A stretch of DNA of 64,000 nt from Brenneria roseae subsp. roseae (lineage in GTDB: Bacteria > Pseudomonadota > Gammaproteobacteria > Enterobacterales > Enterobacteriaceae): positions 1 through 64,000 of the forward strand of contig NZ_KZ819023.1 of assembly GCF_003115845.1 (NCBI RefSeq), given 5' to 3'. A program made the position numbers and the translations under genes. Shown here one piece after another: positions 58,591-64,000 of this stretch (position 1 is the stretch's first letter; every line of letters begins with the position of its first letter). The notes beneath the pieces are model-generated. The model did not search any database. It saw only the letters and a list, made by a program, of their open reading frames with translations, and was not told the DNA's origin.

Positions 58591-61500
58591 ATGAAAAATT
58601 TACCCACGGTCCCGAAAGGCGTAAGCAGGAAATCACATAGGCAGCACGTGAGTCCAGAAGTGCGGCAGGCGTTAGATCTGCTTCAGACTCAACCAGAAAA
58701 AACATTTGAGATAGCGGTTGGTTTGCTGCGCAACGATGAGAAGAATCTATCGGTATTGATGATCGCTGTACGGGCGTTGTTGCAGCTTGGTAAATTTACT
58801 GAAGCGGAGAAATATATTAATAAGGTGGAAGAGTACCATCCCAGGCATATAGATGCTTTTTATGCCAGAGCAAGTCTGTTCGAGGCCACCGGGCGGTCAA
58901 AAGCAGCGGAAAAGATTTTGTCCGAAGCACTGAAGATGGATCCACATAATCTCATAGTACTTGGTCTTCAGGCTGTGGTGCTAAAAAGGGTGTATAAGTA
59001 TGATCAGGCTGAAGCTGTGTGGGAAGAACTGGTTCGGGCTGAACCGGATAATGCCATACATTGGAGTAATTTGGGTGCGTTGAAGCTGGACGTTGGTTTA
59101 TTTAAAGAGGCGGATTTTTACCTGAAAAAAGGAGCGCAGATTGGCAAGGGATACTCTTCTCCTTTCTTTAATCGGATTTCCACTTGGCACTATTGGCCAG
59201 ATAAAACCGCTGAACAAATTTTAGCGTTATGTAAAGCCTGGCAACCGAAACTTTTTCCTGCTGGCAATGTTGTTCGGGCTGAGGCCAATAGCAAGGTTGC
59301 CAATAAGCGCATTCGCATCGGTATGATTTCCGCGGGATTTCGCCGTCATCCGGTTGGTAATATGATTACGCTGGGGCTTTCGCATATTCCTTCGTCACAG
59401 ATAGAATTCTATGCCTATAGTGAATATGGTGAAACAAATAATGAAGACGATATTACCCAAAGAATAAAAGAATTCTGTACACAATGGAAAGTGACGAAAA
59501 GCCTGACCGATGAGGCGTTGGCGCAACAAATCCGTCAGGATGAGATCGATATCCTGTTTGATTTATCGGGTTACGGTGGAGGCACTCGTGTGCTGACTAT
59601 GTTAAGAGCACCGGCCCCGATTCAGATAAAATGGGTAGGCGGATTGATCAGCAGTACCGGTCTGGCGGTGATGGACTATCTGCTGAGCGACGGCGTGGAA
59701 ACGCCGCCGGGGGTGGACGGGCTCTATACCGAAAAGTTGATTCGCCTGCCGGATGACTATATTTGTTACGATCCGCCAGCCTATCTGCCGGAAGTAACCG
59801 CGTTGCCGGCCGCACAGCGCGGATACATTACTTTCGGCTGTTTTAACAATGCCTCTAAAATCAATGATGTTTTGCTGGAGCAGTGGGCAAAAATTCTGCA
59901 TGCGGTGCCGGACTCACGTTTGTTCCTGAAAAGCCGTCAGTACAGCAGCCAGAAAATGTGCGAGAGAATTTATGCCACGCTGCAAAAACACGGCATTGAA
60001 CGCGAACGGATAGAAACCGAATCTTATTCGCCGCACCAGATCTCTCTTTCCCGCTACAATGAAATTGATATCGCGCTGGACTCCTGGCCCTATTCCGGCG
60101 GGTTAACCACCTGTGAGGCGATGGCGATGGGGGTGCCGGTGGTGACGTTACCCGGCCCGACGTTTGCCGGCCGTCATTCCGCCACCCATTTGGTGAACGC
60201 GGGCATGCCGGAGCTGGTGGCCAATAACTGGGAACAGTACATTGACATTACCGTGGGGCTGACGCGGGATTTGGCCAGCCTGAGCGTAATTCGCCAGCAT
60301 TTGCGCGATATTCTGCTGGCTTCCCCCGTTTGTGACGGCAAGCGGTTCGCCAGACACTTTTCCGATGCCATGCGGGCTATTTGGCAGCGCTACTGCGAAG
60401 GCAAGAAACCCGAAGCATTGACGTTAAGCAACGATTTTCTGCCTTATTTCCATGATGATAAACAACCGGTGACGTTGCAGCATCCAATGGAAGAAAATAC
60501 TGACAAAAATGACGCGGATGCGCCGTTCGATTTTAAACTCGCGGGGAAAATTATTGCGCTTGATGATGGTGGTAGTATTGCTGTAAGCCCCTCGTTTACG
60601 CCGTTGGTGGCGACCGAAGCGTTTCATTTTGTTATTACGGATCTCGTTGGAAGAGTTCAAAATAGCCATTTCCCGTTGCGAAAAAATGACATACAGCATG
60701 TTAAATTCCATGGTTTGGGGGATGGACAGCCAACGCCTGTCTATATGTGTCTTGCCGAAGAATACAGCAGCAACCTGAAACCGCTGGTAACGCAGCAACA
60801 ACGGGTGATTGCTGAAGTAATGGCGCAAACGGTGAAACTCGATCACATCGACGGGCTGGAGCAACTTGATTGGCTTATTCTGGATAATCGTTACGATATT
60901 GGTAAAGTGATCGCCAATGGCGAGCGGATACTTTCGAATTGCCTTGCCGTTGAGGTGCATATCAGTTTTGCGGCAACGCATCAGAATCAGCAGTTATTCA
61001 GTGATATTACCGCATTGCTGGCGCAGTATGGTTTTGCTTTCCATACGTTGACAAAAATCGAGTATGCATCACCAACTCATATCGATGAACGGAATACGCT
61101 GCCATCTTCCAGAATGCTAGCCGCCGCCGCTGTCTATGTGCCGAATGATGCCCGGTTGCATACAATGACAGTAGAACTGCGTGAAAAATTGGCGTTTATT
61201 ATGCACACGGTTTATCGGGCGCATGATTTTGTCTATTCAGTATTGAAAATAGATTCTGAAGAGAGGGCCAAACGTTATTTCAACGACTACCGTTCCAGCA
61301 AAGCCGATCGTGCATCTCCGGCTGCGCCGGAGATGAGGGGGATCCCCCTCATTCCTGATAGACCAAGGATGTCAGAAAAGGAAATACAACTGTTTGAACG
61401 CTATCTGAAACAGGCTAAATCTTACTTTGAATTCGGTAGTGGCGGTTCGACCAAACTTGCAGCTAAAAATGATGTGGAAATATTTGGTGTTGAAAGCGAT

Positions 61501-61923
61501 AAGCAATGGGTAGAAACGCTGAAAAAAGAGGGCGGCCCACTCTGTAAAGTTGAATATGTAGACATTGGTCCGACACAGGCGTGGGGATATCCGGTCAATA
61601 ATACGTATCGGGAAAAATATCCGGATTATAGCGAAGCGATTTTGCAGTATGATAGCGCTTTTGATTTTATTCTTGTTGATGGTCGTTTTCGCATCGCCTG
61701 TACGCTTAATGCAATAAAGCACACGTTAGAAAAGCAAAAGAATATTGCAGATACGCTGATCTTTATCCATGACTTCTGGAACAGACCTAATTACCATGCT
61801 GTGCTGATGTTTTTGGACATAGAAGAGAAAGTAGATAGTGCAGGAGTTTTTAAGCTAAAAAATCATATAGATATTGCATTGCTTAATAAAATGCTGGAAG
61901 AATATAAATATATTCCCCAGTAA
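58591..61923 (+). CDS. flagellin glycosyltransferase/methyltransferase candidate, multi-domain (1110 aa)
   Basis: Probable flagellin-modifying enzyme in the cytoplasm. TPR-like helices occupy about residues 35-195. Residues about 245-605 resemble the catalytic part of O-linked N-acetylglucosaminyl transferase (OGT, family GT41): GMISAGFRRHPVGNMI, DLSGYGGGTRVLTMLRAPAP, FGCFNNASKIND, and PYSGGLTTCEAMAMG with GPTFAGRHSATHLVNAGMPE. Residues about 640-825 recall an FkbM-type methyltransferase (VKLDHIDGLEQLDWLILDNR). Residues about 930-1110 look like a class I methyltransferase (YFEFGSGGSTKLAA, DFILVDGRF). The OGT assignment is firm by motif; both methyltransferase calls are weaker and the FkbM part may be inactive. 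No E. coli counterpart is known to me. Position right after fliC argues for flagellin as acceptor (inference). The ribosome site is weak. A terminator follows. Confidence 0.8.
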   Translation: MKNLPTVPKGVSRKSHRQHVSPEVRQALDLLQTQPEKTFEIAVGLLRNDEKNLSVLMIAVRALLQLGKFTEAEKYINKVEEYHPRHIDAFYARASLFEATGRSKAAEKILSEALKMDPHNLIVLGLQAVVLKRVYKYDQAEAVWEELVRAEPDNAIHWSNLGALKLDVGLFKEADFYLKKGAQIGKGYSSPFFNRISTWHYWPDKTAEQILALCKAWQPKLFPAGNVVRAEANSKVANKRIRIGMISAGFRRHPVGNMITLGLSHIPSSQIEFYAYSEYGETNNEDDITQRIKEFCTQWKVTKSLTDEALAQQIRQDEIDILFDLSGYGGGTRVLTMLRAPAPIQIKWVGGLISSTGLAVMDYLLSDGVETPPGVDGLYTEKLIRLPDDYICYDPPAYLPEVTALPAAQRGYITFGCFNNASKINDVLLEQWAKILHAVPDSRLFLKSRQYSSQKMCERIYATLQKHGIERERIETESYSPHQISLSRYNEIDIALDSWPYSGGLTTCEAMAMGVPVVTLPGPTFAGRHSATHLVNAGMPELVANNWEQYIDITVGLTRDLASLSVIRQHLRDILLASPVCDGKRFARHFSDAMRAIWQRYCEGKKPEALTLSNDFLPYFHDDKQPVTLQHPMEENTDKNDADAPFDFKLAGKIIALDDGGSIAVSPSFTPLVATEAFHFVITDLVGRVQNSHFPLRKNDIQHVKFHGLGDGQPTPVYMCLAEEYSSNLKPLVTQQQRVIAEVMAQTVKLDHIDGLEQLDWLILDNRYDIGKVIANGERILSNCLAVEVHISFAATHQNQQLFSDITALLAQYGFAFHTLTKIEYASPTHIDERNTLPSSRMLAAAAVYVPNDARLHTMTVELREKLAFIMHTVYRAHDFVYSVLKIDSEERAKRYFNDYRSSKADRASPAAPEMRGIPLIPDRPRMSEKEIQLFERYLKQAKSYFEFGSGGSTKLAAKNDVEIFGVESDKQWVETLKKEGGPLCKVEYVDIGPTQAWGYPVNNTYREKYPDYSEAILQYDSAFDFILVDGRFRIACTLNAIKHTLEKQKNIADTLIFIHDFWNRPNYHAVLMFLDIEEKVDSAGVFKLKNHIDIALLNKMLEEYKYIPQ

Positions 61924-61931
61924 AATAATAT

Positions 61932-61958
61932 AAAGGCACCTGATTACGGTGCCTTTTA
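61932..61958 (+). terminator. intrinsic terminator after the modification gene
   Basis: AAAGGCACC (61932-61940) pairs with GGTGCCTTT (61948-61956), loop TGATTAC, then a short T tract. It separates the glycosyltransferase gene from ugd, so ugd probably has its own promoter. Confidence 0.8.
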
Positions 61959-62006
61959 TCCAGCATACGGCATTAATTCTCTTTATGTATGTAAGATGGG
62001 ACTGTC

Positions 62007-63173
62007 ATGAAAATAGCCATTGCAGGAACAGGATATGTTGGGTTGTCAAATGCGATACTTCTGGCACAGCATAATGAAGTCGTTGCTGTCGATGTTGTCG
62101 CCGAAAAAGTGGCAATGCTAAATGAGGGTAAATCTCCCATTGTCGATAAAGAAATTGAAGATTTTCTTCTGCATAAGTCGTTGAATTTCAAGGCGACACT
62201 GGATGCGGTTACCGCATACCAAAACGCGGATTTTATTATTATCGCCACGCCAACTGATTATGATCCTGAAACAAATAATTTCAATACGGACTCCGTTGAA
62301 TCAGTAATACAGCAGGTACTGTCTTTCAATCCCGATGCGGTTATTGTGATTAAATCAACTATACCGGTTGGTTATACGCAGAAAATTAGAAGTAAATTCA
62401 ATACGGATAATATTATTTTTTCGCCAGAGTTTTTACGAGAAGGAAAAGCTCTTTACGATAATCTTTATCCTTCCCGTATTATTGTCGGCGAACGTTCCGA
62501 GCGTGCTGAGCAATTTGCTCATTTATTACTACAGGGGGCGATTAAAAAAGATGTCCCAGTCTTATTCACCGAGCCAACAGAAGCAGAAGCGATTAAATTA
62601 TTTTCAAACACATATCTGGCAATGCGGATCGCTTATTTTAATGAACTGGATACTTATGCCCAGTCTTTAGGCCTGCAAAGCAGGCAGATCATTGAAGGAG
62701 TCGGGCTGGATCCAAGGATTGGAAATCACTATAATAATCCTTCATTTGGTTATGGTGGCTATTGTCTTCCTAAAGATACGAAACAACTTTTAGCGAACTA
62801 CGCCAGCGTCCCTAACAATATTATTCAGGCTATTGTTGCTGCAAACAGTACGCGTAAAGATTTTATTGCAGAGTCAGTAATAAAGATGAATCCGAAAGTC
62901 GTCGGAGTTTATAGACTGGTGATGAAAGCTGAATCTGATAATTTCAGAGCATCAGCTATACAAGGCATAATGAAACGGATAAAGGCTAAAGGTATTGAGG
63001 TTGTTGTTTACGAACCCAAACTGCATGATAAAGAATTTTTTCGATCTCGGGTTATTAATGATCTAAACTCATTTAAATCATTATCGGATGTCATTTTAGT
63101 TAATAGAATGTCGTCAGACCTATTAGATGTTGCAGATAAGATTTATACTCGTGATATCTTTGGTGTAGATTAA
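62007..63173 (+). CDS. ugd: UDP-glucose 6-dehydrogenase (388 aa)
   Basis: Oxidises UDP-glucose to UDP-glucuronate with two NAD+. The Rossmann start is [20 protein letters not shown]. The substrate and hinge region has [14 protein letters not shown]. The catalytic cysteine is in [15 protein letters not shown] (about residue 260). Same length as E. coli Ugd (388). UDP-glucuronate serves capsule, lipid A aminoarabinose and other glycans; its place between fliC and fliA suggests supply of a sugar for flagellin or surface glycan (inference). Base composition is more A/T-rich than the flagellar genes, hinting at a separate origin. It may be an additional copy; elsewhere-encoded copies cannot be checked here. 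Confidence 0.94.
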   Translation: MKIAIAGTGYVGLSNAILLAQHNEVVAVDVVAEKVAMLNEGKSPIVDKEIEDFLLHKSLNFKATLDAVTAYQNADFIIIATPTDYDPETNNFNTDSVESVIQQVLSFNPDAVIVIKSTIPVGYTQKIRSKFNTDNIIFSPEFLREGKALYDNLYPSRIIVGERSERAEQFAHLLLQGAIKKDVPVLFTEPTEAEAIKLFSNTYLAMRIAYFNELDTYAQSLGLQSRQIIEGVGLDPRIGNHYNNPSFGYGGYCLPKDTKQLLANYASVPNNIIQAIVAANSTRKDFIAESVIKMNPKVVGVYRLVMKAESDNFRASAIQGIMKRIKAKGIEVVVYEPKLHDKEFFRSRVINDLNSFKSLSDVILVNRMSSDLLDVADKIYTRDIFGVD

Positions 63174-63745
63174 CGTTGGATTTATAAATAACCACTCCAG
63201 TGAGAAAATTGTTGCAGTTACCATAGTGAAGTGGCGTTATGCAATCGTCAAAAATTTCTCAGTGATATCAATACGCAACACACGGGATTTTCCTTCTGTG
63301 CATCTGCCGCTGACATTCAGGCGCTACGGCGGGAAATGCGTCATTGAGCACCAGATACGTTGGACTGACTGGAACATTTCAACCTCCATCCGTTGGCGCA
63401 GCGGATTTCTATCACGGCATTCCCGCCGATCAATTTGACGGTGCCTGGACGAGAAGATCAAAACCCATCGCGGGCCGCATTGTTAGAATTGGTACAGAAG
63501 CATATTCGCACGCATGATATGTTGGGGCTGGCACGGGCGGGATCTCGCGTTGTTGATGGCGGGCTGGAAACCATATGAGGAAGCGGCGGGGCAGATAGGA
63601 TAAGATGACCGCGCTGTCTTTTACAACCTGGCATGTTTCTCGTATCCTAAATAACCCCTCTTTTACGTCCCTATTCATGCAATTGGCTACTCTACGCAAA
63701 AGCATAATAGTGTCGATAACATTATTATCGTAGGTATTTGTCACT
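63174..63745 (+). pseudogene. decayed reading frame between ugd and fliA, and fliA leader
   Basis: One frame stays open from 63204 to 63578 except for two TGA stops at 63345 and 63366. It reads RQKFLSDINTQHTGFSFCAS before the stops and LEHFNLHPLAQRISITAFPP and INLTVPGREDQNPSRAALLE after them. It is richer in G+C than ugd and looks like former coding sequence, but I do not recognise the protein. The last ~165 bases are non-coding and contain GTCGATAA (63712) resembling a sigma-28 -10 and the inverted repeat CGATAA-N5-TTATCG. Confidence 0.45.
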
Positions 63746-64000
63746 GTGAGCGATCTGTATACCGCCGAAGGCACAATGGATAAGAATTCCCTGTGGAAGC
63801 GCTATGTTCCGTTAGTGCGCCATGAGGCGCTACGTTTACAGGTCCGTCTCCCCGCGAGCGTTGAGCTGGATGATTTACTCCAGGCTGGAGGTATCGGTTT
63901 GCTCAGCGCGGTTGAGCGTTATGATTCGTTGCAGGGTACGGCATTTACAACTTATGCCGTACAACGAATCCGGGGCTCAATGCTGGATGAACTACGCAGC
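63746..64000 (+). CDS. fliA: flagellar sigma factor FliA, partial (first 85 codons)
   Basis: Sigma-28 that reads class 3 flagellar promoters. The visible part contains LYTAEGTMDKNSLWKRYVPL and region 2 sequence LPASVELDDLLQAGGIGLL and FTTYAVQRIRGSMLDELR, nearly identical to E. coli FliA. The start is GTG at 63746, aligned with the E. coli start. The gene runs off the window at a codon boundary. It is held inactive by FlgM until hook completion. Confidence 0.96.
   Translation, partial: MSDLYTAEGTMDKNSLWKRYVPLVRHEALRLQVRLPASVELDDLLQAGGIGLLSAVERYDSLQGTAFTTYAVQRIRGSMLDELRS

Noticed and set aside
63226..63438. 70-codon frame reading HLPLTFRRYGGKCVI, considered as a recombinase-associated protein
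   Set aside because: The resemblance covers few residues; the frame at 63204-63578 explains the same DNA better.

Overview
This window looks like a chromosomal segment of an enterobacterium (Enterobacterales), most probably of the Pectobacterium/Dickeya/Brenneria type. The proteins align by eye with their Escherichia coli counterparts almost end to end (UvrC 610 aa, CheA, FlhA, Ugd 388 aa). Gene neighbourhoods such as uvrY-uvrC-pgsA-tRNA(Gly,Cys,Leu) are kept. The whole flagellar and chemotaxis regulon sits in one block instead of the separate E. coli clusters, an arrangement I associate with soft-rot enterobacteria. The genus is inferred from recall, not measured.

Positions 1-15262 are a mixed region. 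It opens inside a tRNA-Asn. Next is a Nac-like LysR regulator cut to 91 residues, still with a near-consensus sigma-54 promoter and a terminator. Then come iraP (RpoS stabilisation), cycA (D-Ala/D-Ser/Gly uptake), a tRNA-Lys(CTT), an unknown 96-aa protein, a YecF-like protein, the response regulator uvrY overlapping uvrC, pgsA and three tRNAs. The tRNA array is followed by an IS200 remnant joined to a MerR-type fragment. A KTSC mini-protein, the globin-coupled diguanylate cyclase dosC, dsrB, a chemoreceptor and a YqhD-type alcohol dehydrogenase complete this part.

Positions 15263-58424 hold the motility block. flhDC (master regulator, with a perfect CRP palindrome and an RcsAB-like palindrome upstream) leads into motAB-cheAW, a Tsr-like receptor, cheRBYZ and flhBAE. 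flgNMA (minus strand) diverge from flgBCDEFGHIJKL. fliRQPONMLKJIHGF lie on the minus strand, fliE on the plus strand, fliTSD on the minus strand, and fliC on the plus strand. Sigma-28 promoters of the form TAAAGNNT-N11-GCCGATAN are readable before flgM, flgK, fliD and fliC, with a 12-nt-spacer version before tsr. These match the usual class 3 genes.

Positions 58425-64000 look like a flagellin-modification locus inserted between fliC and fliA. It carries a 1110-aa protein with TPRs, an O-GlcNAc-transferase-like domain, an FkbM-like domain and a class I methyltransferase-like domain. It also has ugd (UDP-glucose 6-dehydrogenase), a decayed reading frame with two in-frame TGA stops, and the 5' end of fliA, cut by the window edge.

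The most interesting points are the three-module flagellin-modification candidate, the naturally short Nac with intact signals, an orphan intrinsic terminator upstream of uvrY that could end a small RNA, and a 68-codon ORF in the flhDC leader that overlaps the flhD start.
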